DNA from: Salegentibacter salinarum
GTDB taxonomy: Bacteria; Bacteroidota; Bacteroidia; Flavobacteriales; Flavobacteriaceae
DNA length: 64,000 bases
Direction: 5' to 3'
Assembly (NCBI RefSeq): GCF_900168115.1
Contig: NZ_FUZC01000005.1
Span: 231,413 to 295,412, forward strand
In this document: piece by piece, positions 27,213-35,598 of the stretch
Position numbering within the stretch: the stretch's first letter is position 1
How the letters are laid out: each line of letters opens with the position of its first letter
Translations under genes and position numbers: made by a program
The notes under the pieces: model-generated
What the model was told of the DNA's origin: nothing
The model's database searches: none
What the model saw: the letters and a program-made list of their open reading frames with translations, nothing else

Positions 27213-29228
27213 TTATTTCCTCGCGGTTTCCTGAAATTTGGCAAGACCTTCTTTTAACCAGCTTAAATATTCTGATTCGTTTGGCGTATAACCAACAGGT
27301 TCATTAAGAAGGTTCACGTCATTATCTAACAAGACGTAAAACGGCTGCGAATTATTCTTGAAATTAAGAGTTTGGAAAGTCGCCCATTTATCGCCAATAG
27401 TTTGAATAGGTTTTATTCCGCCTTTTGGTTTTAGATAATTAAATTGCTCATCTTCCGGTAAATCTTTTCTATCATCTACATAAAGCGAAATAAGGATATA
27501 ATCATCGTTTAAAACATCAAAAACTTCGGGATTACTCCAAACCTGTTCTTCCATTTTACGGCAATTTACACAAGCCCAACCCGTAAAATCAAGGATTATA
27601 GGTTTGTTTTGTTCCCGGGCTGCTTCCAGGCCTTTATCCCAAACTTTATAGGCTTCCAGGCCTAAGGGTGCTTCAGTTCCTTTATCGTAAATACTATAAA
27701 ATAATGGAGGTGGAAACCCGCTTAAAAGTTTAAGATTTGCTGCAGAGGTATTGGTTAAACCAGGAATCAAATAAATCACGAACAAGAAAGTGATTACGCC
27801 CACTCCAAACCTGGCTTTACTAATTCTCTTCTTTGGCCCATCGTGAGGAAAACGAATAAATCCGAATAAATACGCCATTAGACCTAAACCAACGAGAATC
27901 CAAATTCCGAGGAAAATCTCACGTTTTAAAAGTCCCCAATGCTCTACAAGATCGGCATTAGAAAGGAATTTAAAGGCCAATCCTAATTCTATAAAACCTA
28001 AGGTCACTTTTACCGTATTTAGCCAACCGCCGCTTTTGGGTAACGAATTAAGCCAGTTAGGAAACAATGCAAAAAGCGCAAAAGGCAATGCCAGGGCAAG
28101 CCCGAAACCGCCCATTCCCATAGAAAGTTGCATTGCACCACCATCACTGGTTAAAGACCCGCCTAGAAGCGAACCTAAAATTGGGCCGGTACAGGAAAAA
28201 GAAACCAGTGCCAAAGTAAGCGCCATAAAAAAGATACCGACAAAACCACCAACACTGGAAGCTTTATCATCCATTTTATTACTCCAGGAACTCGGCAAAG
28301 TAATCTCGTAATATCCAAAAAAGGAAAACGCAAAAATTATAAAAATGATAAAGAAAATAATATTCAACGTAACGTTGGTGGAGATATTGTTAAGAATTTC
28401 AGGGTTTACGCTGTCCAGTAAATGAAATGGTAAACTGAGCAACAGATAAATTATGAATATAAAAAAACCGTATAAAATTGCATTTACCAGCCCCTTTTTT
28501 CGGTCTTTAGCTCCTTTGGTAAAAAATGAAACCGTAAGCGGAATCATAGGGAACACACAAGGCGTTAACAAGGCGATTAAACCCCCAATAAATCCGAGTA
28601 AAAAGATATTCAGGAAATTATTGCCCTCTTCCTCTTCAGGAGCAAACTTTTCCATTCCGGAAACTTCTATATTTAAAGCTTCGGTTAGTTCTTTATCTTT
28701 TTCTGAAATTTCCAGGTCGGTAAAACCTTCGGTTACTTCATTTCCATCCAGAGAAATCGTGAAACGCTCGGTTTCAGGAGGTAAACATTTTTCATCATCA
28801 CAAACCGAAAAATATATTTCAGCAACAATTTCTGGTTTAGATTCCCCAGGAACTTTAATTTTTTGGGTAAAAACCGCCTCATCTTCAAAATAGGTAATAT
28901 CGGCTTCAAAGACCTTATCGTAAATGGGTTCTATCTCAGGCTCTGTAGTTTCCCCTATAAGCTCAAAATTCCCTTCAGAATTATAAGAAAAAGTGGTGGC
29001 AATTGGCGCGATATCAATATCGGCCTCTTTTTGTGAATATAAATGCCAGCCATCTTCAAGATTAGCCGTGAAAATAAGGGTGAAAACACTGTCATTTTCT
29101 TTTTCTACCGACGCCTCCCAGGTAATAGGATCTGCCATTTGAGAATCGCCGCTACCGTCGTCAAAATATTGTGCCTGTAATTGAAGTAAAGGAATTAAGA
29201 ATAAAAGCAGACTCGCCAGATATTTCAT
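27213..29228 (-). CDS. dsbD: DsbD-type thiol:disulfide interchange protein
   Basis: 671 residues. A signal peptide (ending LQLQAQ) is followed by an N-terminal periplasmic domain (about 25-190, with CDDEKCLPP), then an eight-helix membrane domain (about 205-480, with LTPCVFPMIPLTV and SCTGPILG carrying the membrane cysteines), then a thioredoxin domain (about 520-670) with CVNC in FTGWACVNCRKMEE. It passes electrons from cytoplasmic thioredoxin to periplasmic proteins. Its start overlaps the tilS stop by 4 bp, so the two are translationally coupled, although their functions are unrelated. Confidence 0.95.
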   Translation of the reverse strand: MKYLASLLLFLIPLLQLQAQYFDDGSGDSQMADPITWEASVEKENDSVFTLIFTANLEDGWHLYSQKEADIDIAPIATTFSYNSEGNFELIGETTEPEIEPIYDKVFEADITYFEDEAVFTQKIKVPGESKPEIVAEIYFSVCDDEKCLPPETERFTISLDGNEVTEGFTDLEISEKDKELTEALNIEVSGMEKFAPEEEEGNNFLNIFLLGFIGGLIALLTPCVFPMIPLTVSFFTKGAKDRKKGLVNAILYGFFIFIIYLLLSLPFHLLDSVNPEILNNISTNVTLNIIFFIIFIIFAFSFFGYYEITLPSSWSNKMDDKASSVGGFVGIFFMALTLALVSFSCTGPILGSLLGGSLTSDGGAMQLSMGMGGFGLALALPFALFALFPNWLNSLPKSGGWLNTVKVTLGFIELGLAFKFLSNADLVEHWGLLKREIFLGIWILVGLGLMAYLFGFIRFPHDGPKKRISKARFGVGVITFLFVIYLIPGLTNTSAANLKLLSGFPPPLFYSIYDKGTEAPLGLEAYKVWDKGLEAAREQNKPIILDFTGWACVNCRKMEEQVWSNPEVFDVLNDDYILISLYVDDRKDLPEDEQFNYLKPKGGIKPIQTIGDKWATFQTLNFKNNSQPFYVLLDNDVNLLNEPVGYTPNESEYLSWLKEGLAKFQETARK

Positions 29229-30535
29229 AAACTGAAGGTAATTTTTATAATTTTTTGATCGGGTGAAGAAATTGAAAAACGCCTGTCGGCGCGTTGATTG
29301 ATCACCCAGACAATTTTATCTCCCGAACACAGCAACCAGCTGTTTTCTTTCTCGGGCAAAGATAATTTTTTGTCCTTAAAGAAGTCGCTTAACTTCTTTT
29401 TTCCTTTCATTCCAAACGGATAAAACAAATCGCCTTCCTGCCATTTTCTCACCGTAAGCGGATAATCAAGTTTTTCAGGATCTACATAAATACAATTGGA
29501 AGCTTTTTCTTTTATTTCTTTAACTTCTGAAAACGAAAAAGTTCCCATAGGCAGCATCGCAAAATCTTCATCTTCAGCAATTTTATAAACTTTATCTTCC
29601 ACCTGACTTTTTTCAGTTAAAATCAAATATTCCCGGTCTTTCACTAGTCTATGGGATGCTGAAAAAACCATCTTCCCGGGCTGAGCATCTAATAAATTAT
29701 ATACATCGTTCCATTCGGTAAAACCGAAAGATTTAAGCAACTGATACAACACCGCCGAAGTATTCGGAACTTTTTTAAGGTAACCTATGTCCATGCTGTA
29801 TCCGTATTTTGTTTTTTCTATAATTTTCGGGTAGAGCAAACTCATATAATCCTCAACCAGTTCTTCGTTTTCCTTTAAATGCGACTGGGTTTTTAAAAAA
29901 GTTTCTAAAAATTGAGGATTAAGTTCCTCAAAAACCGGTACAATGTCGTGCCGAATTTTATTCCGAAGATATTTAGTAGAAGTATTGCTGCTGTCTTCCC
30001 GCCAGGAAATATTATTTTCTATTGCATAAGCTTCGATTTCTTTTCGGGAAAAATTAAGTAAGGGTCTGATTATTTTATTGCTATCTGAATTTATCCCGCT
30101 TAAACCTTCCAAACCGGCCCCACGTAATAAATTGATAAAAAAAGTTTCCAGGCTATCGTTGGCGTGGTGAGCCGTTAATGTATAATCATATTGATATTTT
30201 AGCCGTAGTTCCTCAAACCACTCATACCGAAGATCCCGCGCCGCCATTTGAATGGACAAGCCATTGTCTTTCGCATACTGCTCAGTATCAAAATTTTCTA
30301 CAAAAAGTTTTACTTTCAGCTTTTTTGCAAAATCGGCAACAAAATCTTCATCGGCGTCACTTTCTTCATCCCGAAGGTTAAAATTGCAATGTGCCAAAGC
30401 GAAATCAAGTTTGGCTACGCTGCACAAATGAGCAAGAACCACACTGTCTACCCCACCACTAACTGCCAGTAAAAGCTTGGTATTACACAGGTAAGGAAAC
30501 CTGGTTTTGATCTCGTTTTTGAAAGCTTTTTCCAT
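29225..30535 (-). CDS. tilS: tRNA(Ile)-lysidine synthase
   Basis: 436 residues. The PP-loop ATP-binding motif SGGVDS is at residues 26-31, followed by the N-type ATPase domain and YTLTAHHANDSLETFFINL. The C-terminal part includes VRKWQEGDLFYPFGMKGKKK, the usual TilS C-terminal domain. It converts cytidine-34 to lysidine in the AUA-reading tRNA(Ile) and is essential in most bacteria. A TATCTTTG box ends 7 nt before the ATG, so the mRNA may be leaderless. dsbD follows with a 4-bp overlap. Confidence 0.95.
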   Translation of the reverse strand: MEKAFKNEIKTRFPYLCNTKLLLAVSGGVDSVVLAHLCSVAKLDFALAHCNFNLRDEESDADEDFVADFAKKLKVKLFVENFDTEQYAKDNGLSIQMAARDLRYEWFEELRLKYQYDYTLTAHHANDSLETFFINLLRGAGLEGLSGINSDSNKIIRPLLNFSRKEIEAYAIENNISWREDSSNTSTKYLRNKIRHDIVPVFEELNPQFLETFLKTQSHLKENEELVEDYMSLLYPKIIEKTKYGYSMDIGYLKKVPNTSAVLYQLLKSFGFTEWNDVYNLLDAQPGKMVFSASHRLVKDREYLILTEKSQVEDKVYKIAEDEDFAMLPMGTFSFSEVKEIKEKASNCIYVDPEKLDYPLTVRKWQEGDLFYPFGMKGKKKLSDFFKDKKLSLPEKENSWLLCSGDKIVWVINQRADRRFSISSPDQKIIKITFSL

Positions 30536-30542
30536 AGAAAAT

Positions 30543-30550
30543 CAAAGATA
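30543..30550 (-). promoter_or_regulatory. -7 box of tilS
   Basis: Minus-strand TATCTTTG, a perfect TAnnTTTG, ends 7 nt before the tilS ATG. A TTG occurs about 24 nt further upstream, slightly far for a -33 box. Confidence 0.5.
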
Positions 30551-30656
30551 CGAAAAGAGTTTGCAGTGTTTAAGCAAGCAGTCTACAGAATCTTATGATC
30601 ACTATTTATTAAAGGAGCAATCCACCACTAATTTAAGAGATTTTTACTTAAAAATG

Positions 30657-31952
30657 CTAAGAAAGAACCTTTCTCATAGCGGATGCTTTCAGCAAACATT
30701 CTTCGTACTCTTTTTCTGAATCTGAACCGGCTGTTATCGCACCTCCCACCGAAAAAGAAACATATTTTTTTGCTGAATTATAAAGAATGCTGCGTATCAC
30801 TACATTAAAATCAAAGTCACCGTTTGGGGTAAAATATCCAACCGCGCCGCTGTAGAGTCCGCGTTTGGTTTCTTCCAGCTCTTCGATGATTTTCATCGCT
30901 GAAATTTTTGGAGCGCCCGTCATACTTCCCATTGGGAATGTGGCACGCAAAGCTTCAACCGGTGGAATACCGTGGTCGATTTCTGCAGAAATGGTAGAAA
31001 TCATTTGGTGCACCTGTTTAAAGGAATAAACCTTGCAAAGTTCATCGACTTTTACACTTCCCTTTTTGGCTATTTTAGAAAGATCATTTCTAACCAGGTC
31101 AACAATCATCACGTTTTCAGATTTTTCTTTTGGATCGGTGGAGAGTTGATTGGCAATTTCAGCATCTTCTGTGGAATTCTGAGAACGTCGCGCAGTTCCT
31201 TTTATAGGTTGAGAGATTAATTTATCTCCAGATTTCTTTAAATAACGTTCCGGCGAAGCCGAAAGCAAATAATGTTCTTCCAGTTTAAGAAAAGTGGCAA
31301 ATGGTGGACCTGAAATTTCATTGAGTTCCTGAAAAACATTAAAAGGTTGAATCTCTCGGTTTTCAGCAAAAAACTCCTGACAAAAATTGGCTTCATAAAT
31401 ATCTCCCCTTTGAATATAGGCTAGCATTTTCCCGACTTTTTTCAGGTAATCCTCTTTAGAAATTCTGGCCTGTATAGGTTCTCGGTTATCAGTTGTCGGT
31501 GGGCGGTTATCAGTGATTGTGAGATTTAAAATTTCATTAAAATCATCTTCAATTTCATCATCAAGCATATTTAAATAATGCATCTCCAATTGGTCACCTT
31601 TCAGCAGAAATAATTTTTGTGGCTGGAAAAAATAAAGATCCGGAAAACCGAGTCTGTCGTGGTTTTTGGATGAAAGCGCCTCTATATCATTTTTAAGATC
31701 ATAAGACAAATAGCCAAAAACCCAGTCTTTGGTAGTTTGCTGGTATTCCTGAAGTTTTGCAAAAGCCTGGTGATAATCGGTTTTTATCGCGGTAAATGCT
31801 CCCAGCGCGAGTAGCGCATCAAATTCACCGTGCTCCTGCTGATAATTATTGCTATCCAGCCAGGCAATTTCCTCGAACTCCCGGCTCCATTGCAACAGTT
31901 GTTGTTTAAATTTTAAAGGCTCTTCTAAAGTGTAAGTCGATTTAGTGCGCAC
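30657..31952 (-). CDS. pabB: Anthranilate synthase component I / aminodeoxychorismate synthase component I family (PabB-like)
   Basis: 431 residues if started at the GTG at 31952 (VRTKSTYTLEEP). The frame runs 16 codons further to another GTG at 32000, but a TACCTTTG promoter box lies inside that stretch, so the inner GTG is preferred. The chorismate-binding domain is clear: SQPIKGTARRS, IVDLVRNDLSKIA and FPMGSMTGAPKISAMKIIEE. The lone gene without an adjacent glutaminase and its short length fit PabB (folate pathway, chorismate to aminodeoxychorismate) better than TrpE. Between the N-terminal and catalytic parts is an odd ITDNRPPTTDNREP linker encoded by a repeated DNA word. Confidence 0.88.
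   Translation of the reverse strand: MRTKSTYTLEEPLKFKQQLLQWSREFEEIAWLDSNNYQQEHGEFDALLALGAFTAIKTDYHQAFAKLQEYQQTTKDWVFGYLSYDLKNDIEALSSKNHDRLGFPDLYFFQPQKLFLLKGDQLEMHYLNMLDDEIEDDFNEILNLTITDNRPPTTDNREPIQARISKEDYLKKVGKMLAYIQRGDIYEANFCQEFFAENREIQPFNVFQELNEISGPPFATFLKLEEHYLLSASPERYLKKSGDKLISQPIKGTARRSQNSTEDAEIANQLSTDPKEKSENVMIVDLVRNDLSKIAKKGSVKVDELCKVYSFKQVHQMISTISAEIDHGIPPVEALRATFPMGSMTGAPKISAMKIIEELEETKRGLYSGAVGYFTPNGDFDFNVVIRSILYNSAKKYVSFSVGGAITAGSDSEKEYEECLLKASAMRKVLS
31477..31518. repeat. Short direct repeat inside pabB
   Basis: The 11-mer CGGTTATCAGT occurs at 31483-31493 and again at 31504-31514, separated by TGTCGGTGGG. It encodes the low-complexity TDNRPPTTDNREP linker. The sequence resembles small intergenic repeats seen in flavobacterial genomes, suggesting an in-frame insertion; this is an inference from memory. 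Confidence 0.5.
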
Positions 31953-31972
31953 CTGGCTTTTAATTTGGAGCG

Positions 31973-31980
31973 CAAAGGTA
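31973..31980 (-). promoter_or_regulatory. -7 box of pabB
   Basis: Minus-strand TACCTTTG, a perfect TAnnTTTG, 20 nt before the GTG at 31952. It lies inside the longer open frame, which argues against the upstream start. No TTG at the right distance for a -33 box. Confidence 0.45.
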
Positions 31981-32082
31981 AGAACAATTTGACGTAGCAC
32001 ATATTTTAATCCCTTTACAATTTGCTGAAAACCTTTTTAGAAAAATCTACAATTTTAAAGAGAAAAGAAATTAACTAAAAAA

Positions 32083-32090
32083 TACTTTTG
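32083..32090 (+). promoter_or_regulatory. -7 box of the sterol-desaturase-like gene
   Basis: TACTTTTG matches TAnnTTTG, 77 nt before the ATG at 32168. No TTG at -33 spacing in this A-rich stretch, so support is moderate. Confidence 0.3.
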
Positions 32091-32167
32091 AAATTGTTGG
32101 AAAAAAGTTTAATATTAAGATAAGACTTCCAAAGTACGAATTACAAGATAAAGATCTAATATTCCCA

Positions 32168-33118
32168 ATGTTTACAGATACAGAAAAACTCACTTTAGCC
32201 GATATAGAAAACCTGGATTTCACTACTGTAATTTGGATTGCTGCCCCACTTATGTTTTTGTTTGTTCTCATCGAATTTTTAATCGGAAGAAAAAAATATA
32301 AGAACCTTTACTCGGGGAAAGACTTTCTGGCTTCTTCAGCTATCGGAATCGGTAATTTAATCCTGAATGGTTTTATGAAAATAGGGGTCTTTATGATTTT
32401 TCTTTTCTTTTTCAATCTGGCGCCCTTTAAAATACCACCTACCTGGTGGTCTTATGTTTTGTGCTTAATACTATTGGATTTTAGCAGGTACTGGTCACAT
32501 CGACTCGCACACGAACAACGTTTCTGGTGGTCTACGCACGTTGTTCACCACTCTTCAGAACATTATAATTTATCTACTTCTTTTAGACTCTCCTGGACAC
32601 AAAATTTAAAAATAATTTTCTTTTTACCGGTAGTTCTATTAGGTTTCCATCCGCTAGTATTCTTTATTGTTCATCAACTGGAAGTGCTCTATCAATTCTG
32701 GATTCATACGGAATTGATAAAAAAATTACCAAAACCAATAGAGTATATATTTACCACGCCATCGCATCACCGTGTGCACCATTCGGTTAATGAAAGATAT
32801 TTGGATAAAAATTATGGATCTACTTTTATTTTCTGGGATCGCATTTTTGGAACATTTCAGGAAGAAGATGAAAAGCCTCGGTACGGGATCACTAAACCGG
32901 TAAATTCATACAATCCCTTTTTCCTGGTTTTCCACGAATGGATTGATATTAGTAAAGATATCTGGAAATCGAAATCATTAAAAGAAGCCTGGATAATTTT
33001 ATTTGGAAGCCCTGTAGACAAACACAAGGAAGATATGGGAATTAAAGGGAAATCTGATGCTGAATTGGCCAATATTGGCAAAGCAAATGAAGAATTCAAT
33101 ATAAAAAAAGCAAGGTGA
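32168..33118 (+). CDS. Sterol desaturase / fatty acid hydroxylase family membrane protein
   Basis: 316 residues with four to five hydrophobic segments. The di-iron histidine boxes are present: HRLAHEQRFWWSTHVVHHSS and, later, PSHHRVHHSVNERYLDKNYG. The family hydroxylates or desaturates lipids such as sterols, fatty acids or carotenoids at a membrane di-iron centre. The substrate in this organism is unknown. The stop at 33118 is 3 bp from the stop of the convergent FMN reductase gene, with no hairpin terminator between them. Confidence 0.9.
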   Translation: MFTDTEKLTLADIENLDFTTVIWIAAPLMFLFVLIEFLIGRKKYKNLYSGKDFLASSAIGIGNLILNGFMKIGVFMIFLFFFNLAPFKIPPTWWSYVLCLILLDFSRYWSHRLAHEQRFWWSTHVVHHSSEHYNLSTSFRLSWTQNLKIIFFLPVVLLGFHPLVFFIVHQLEVLYQFWIHTELIKKLPKPIEYIFTTPSHHRVHHSVNERYLDKNYGSTFIFWDRIFGTFQEEDEKPRYGITKPVNSYNPFFLVFHEWIDISKDIWKSKSLKEAWIILFGSPVDKHKEDMGIKGKSDAELANIGKANEEFNIKKAR

Positions 33119-33121
33119 TTT

Positions 33122-33658
33122 TTATTCTTCCAATTGATGAGAAAAAGTAGTTAAAACGTCCTGAATTCCCATATCCAGTACTTCGTTCAACATTTCGCCA
33201 TCTTTAAAATTATCGTTGAAAGAAGGAAAACTAAAACTTTCTATCACTTCGCCACCAAACCTTGGTAAAATTCCTTTGGTATATTCTAAAGCTGATGCCG
33301 CTCCGCGTTTTCCGGGTGATGTACTGATTAATAAGATTTTTTTTCCGTCCAGGAAATTCCGGTCTAAACGTGAAAGCCAGTCAATGATATTTTTAAAATA
33401 CGCCGAAACATTGCCGTTATGTTCGTTTACCGCAATTACCAGCGCATCGTGTTCTTTGATAATGTTATTAATTATTGTGGCGCCTATAGGCATTCCTTTT
33501 TCCTTTTCCCTGTCGGCACTGTAAATAGGCAGATCATATTGCTTAAGATCCTGGATTTTCACCTCGTGCCCCTGGATGCGATTGGCGACGTGTTTTAATA
33601 ATTGAAAATTAATAGAGGTACTACTATTTGAACCGGCAAAGGCAAGGATCTTTTTCAT
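33122..33658 (-). CDS. NADPH-dependent FMN reductase family protein
   Basis: 178 residues from the ATG at 33658 (MKKILAFAGSNSSTSINFQL). The frame continues seven codons to a TTG, which is less likely. A flavodoxin-like fold is indicated by the FMN phosphate loop AGSNSSTSIN, the ALVIAVNEHNGNVSAYFKN segment and LLISTSPGKRGAAS. Members reduce FMN, quinones or azo compounds with NAD(P)H in the cytoplasm. It converges on the sterol-desaturase-like gene with only 3 bp between stops. Confidence 0.9.
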   Translation of the reverse strand: MKKILAFAGSNSSTSINFQLLKHVANRIQGHEVKIQDLKQYDLPIYSADREKEKGMPIGATIINNIIKEHDALVIAVNEHNGNVSAYFKNIIDWLSRLDRNFLDGKKILLISTSPGKRGAASALEYTKGILPRFGGEVIESFSFPSFNDNFKDGEMLNEVLDMGIQDVLTTFSHQLEE

Positions 33659-34168
33659 CTTGAGTTTGAATTTCACCAAAAATACCGAAATAAATGAAAT
33701 AACTCATTTTGATAATATCAGAGTTTTTCTTGATTCATAGTTCGTAATTGATTACGTCACCCGGAAACCTGTGATAAAAAAATTATCTAGCCTAGGATGA
33801 CTTTTTCGACCATAGCGAGTTTTAAATTCCGTGTGTGAGTGTAGAAAATCAGCAACGTTAATAATTTTTGAAACCTTGGAAAAAATTTAGCTGCTGATTT
33901 GCGATTTTTTGGTCTTGTTGCCAAAAAAACACCTCCACACAAAGGACGCCCTTTTTTGTTTCGTTTCTTGGGCGAGCGAAAAATGAAACTTCCCAATCTG
34001 GCAAGTCCCTATTAAATTAATTAGAGCAATTCTAAATATCAGAATTTAAAAAACATCAATGGTAAAATGTTTATCTCAGATGCTGAAACAAATTCAGCAA
34101 GACGGAATTATAAAATTTTAAGTATTTTAGTTTGAGATCCCGCCCTGCGGCGGGATTAATTCAACTAA
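33659..34168. other. Long non-coding region with small hairpins
   Basis: About 510 bases without a supported gene. A 69-codon minus-strand frame with a TTG start crosses 33787-33996 but has no family features. Near 33957-33988 the strand carries an imperfect inverted repeat (GTTTCGTTT / AAATGAAAC). 34137-34144 and 34149-34156 form a perfect 8-bp hairpin (ATCCCGCC / GGCGGGAT, 4-nt loop). No tRNA or known small RNA was recognised. It may be an interspersed repeat or an RNA gene. Confidence 0.4.
34137..34156. repeat. GC-rich hairpin upstream of the helicase gene
   Basis: Perfect 8-bp stem ATCCCGCC / GGCGGGAT with loop CTGC. It is followed by ATTAATTC rather than a T run, so it is not a standard terminator. 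It is the first of two consecutive hairpins before the helicase promoter. Confidence 0.55.
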
Positions 34169-34203
34169 CTATATTAAAATTGCCTACAGCAATTTTAATA
34201 TAG
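34169..34203. promoter_or_regulatory. 15-bp perfect inverted repeat next to the helicase promoter
   Basis: 34169-34183 (CTATATTAAAATTGC) pairs exactly with 34189-34203 around a 5-nt loop (CTACA). It ends 8 bases before the TAACTTTG box of the helicase gene. It could be an operator, a terminator lacking a clear T tract, or part of an interspersed repeat. Confidence 0.6.
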
Positions 34204-34211
34204 AGTTTCAC

Positions 34212-34219
34212 TAACTTTG
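34212..34219 (+). promoter_or_regulatory. -7 box of the helicase gene
   Basis: TAACTTTG, a perfect TAnnTTTG, 23 nt before the GTG start at 34243. The nearest TTG is 29 nt upstream, too far for a good -33 box. Confidence 0.45.
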
Positions 34220-34242
34220 CCGATTCATAAAAACTTCATTTA

Positions 34243-35592
34243 GTGACTTTTCAAGACTTAAATATTACTACTCCTTTACGCAATGCACTGGAAGATATTG
34301 GGATTACCACGCCCACTCCTATTCAGGAAGAATCTTTTTCTACCATTATGTCGGGAAAAGATATGGTGGGAATTGCCCAAACCGGAACAGGGAAAACCTT
34401 TGCCTATATGCTTCCCATTTTACGTATGCTTAAATATTCGGAACAGAAAAATCCGCGGGTGCTGGTTTTAGTTCCTACGCGCGAGCTTGTGGTGCAGGTG
34501 GTTGAAGAAATTGAAAAGTTAACCGCTTATATGAATGTTCGCGTTACCGGAATTTACGGAGGCGTAAATATGAACACCCAGCACCAGTCGCTTTTGCAGG
34601 GTCAGGATATTATTGTGGCCACGCCGGGAAGGTTGTACGATCTTGTGCTTAGACGCGCACTTCAGCTAAAATCTATCCAGAAACTGGTGATAGATGAAGT
34701 TGATGTAATGTTGGATCTCGGTTTCAAATTTCAGATAAATAATATTTTTGAATTGCTTCCACAGAACAGGCAAAATATTATGTTTTCGGCAACGATTACA
34801 GAAAATGTTGAAAATCTAATTGAAGCTAATTTTAAAAGTCCTGAAACGATTTCTGTGGCAGCGAGTGGAACGCCACTGGATAATATTAAGCAAACCGGGT
34901 ACAAAATCCCGAATTTCTATACTAAGGTAAATCTACTGAAGTATCTTTTAAAAGATAAGGAAACCTACTCCAAGGTATTGATTTTTGTGGCTTACAAGCG
35001 AATGGCCGACCGACTTTACACCGAATTACAACAGCATTTTACGGATGAATGTACAGTGATTCATTCTAATAAAACACAGAATTACCGCTTGCGGAGTATA
35101 AAACAATTTGGCAGCGGATTTTGCCGAATTTTGGTTGCTACCGATGTTATGGCGCGAGGCCTCGATATTGAATCGGTAAGCCATGTAATTAATTTTGATA
35201 CGCCAAAATATCCTGAAAATTATATGCACCGAATTGGTCGAACCGGAAGGGCCGAGAAAGAAGGCAATTCAATTTTAATGACTACCGAAGCTGAAATGGA
35301 ATACCTTGATAAGATTGAAGCCTTAATGAAAATGGAAGTTCCGCAGGAAGAATTACCAGAGGAAATCGTGGTTTCTTCAGAATTAATTCCCGAAGAGCAA
35401 CCAAAAGTTTTTGAAATTAACAATCCCGGGAAAAATAAAGATGAGGATGCGCCGGGGCCTGCCTTTCACGAGAAAAAAGAAAAAAACAGGAAAGAGAACC
35501 TGGGTGGTTCTTACAGAAGGGAAATTGCCAAGAAATATAAAAAACCTAAAACCCGCGGGGACAAAAATGCTAACCGCAAAAGGAAAAAATAA
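34243..35592 (+). CDS. DEAD-box family ATP-dependent RNA helicase
   Basis: 449 residues from a GTG start (MTFQDLNITTPLRNALEDIG); no ATG is available, and the sequence matches the family from the first residues. Motifs in order: Q motif (TPTPIQEESF), I (AQTGTGKT), Ia (PTRELVVQ), II (VIDEVDVML, DEVD rather than DEAD), III (SAT), V (ATDVMARGLDI), VI (HRIGRTGRAE). The tail is lysine/arginine rich, as in RNA-binding helicases. It unwinds RNA, probably in ribosome assembly or RNA decay. It is followed 6 bp later by an epimerase-like gene. The DEVD variant is tolerated in the superfamily. Confidence 0.95.
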   Translation: MTFQDLNITTPLRNALEDIGITTPTPIQEESFSTIMSGKDMVGIAQTGTGKTFAYMLPILRMLKYSEQKNPRVLVLVPTRELVVQVVEEIEKLTAYMNVRVTGIYGGVNMNTQHQSLLQGQDIIVATPGRLYDLVLRRALQLKSIQKLVIDEVDVMLDLGFKFQINNIFELLPQNRQNIMFSATITENVENLIEANFKSPETISVAASGTPLDNIKQTGYKIPNFYTKVNLLKYLLKDKETYSKVLIFVAYKRMADRLYTELQQHFTDECTVIHSNKTQNYRLRSIKQFGSGFCRILVATDVMARGLDIESVSHVINFDTPKYPENYMHRIGRTGRAEKEGNSILMTTEAEMEYLDKIEALMKMEVPQEELPEEIVVSSELIPEEQPKVFEINNPGKNKDEDAPGPAFHEKKEKNRKENLGGSYRREIAKKYKKPKTRGDKNANRKRKK

Positions 35593-35598
35593 GCCAAA

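Noticed and set aside
33787..33996. 69-codon open frame on the minus strand
   Set aside because: It begins with TTG, has no recognisable domain and lies in A/T-run DNA with hairpins; more likely non-coding or a repeat.
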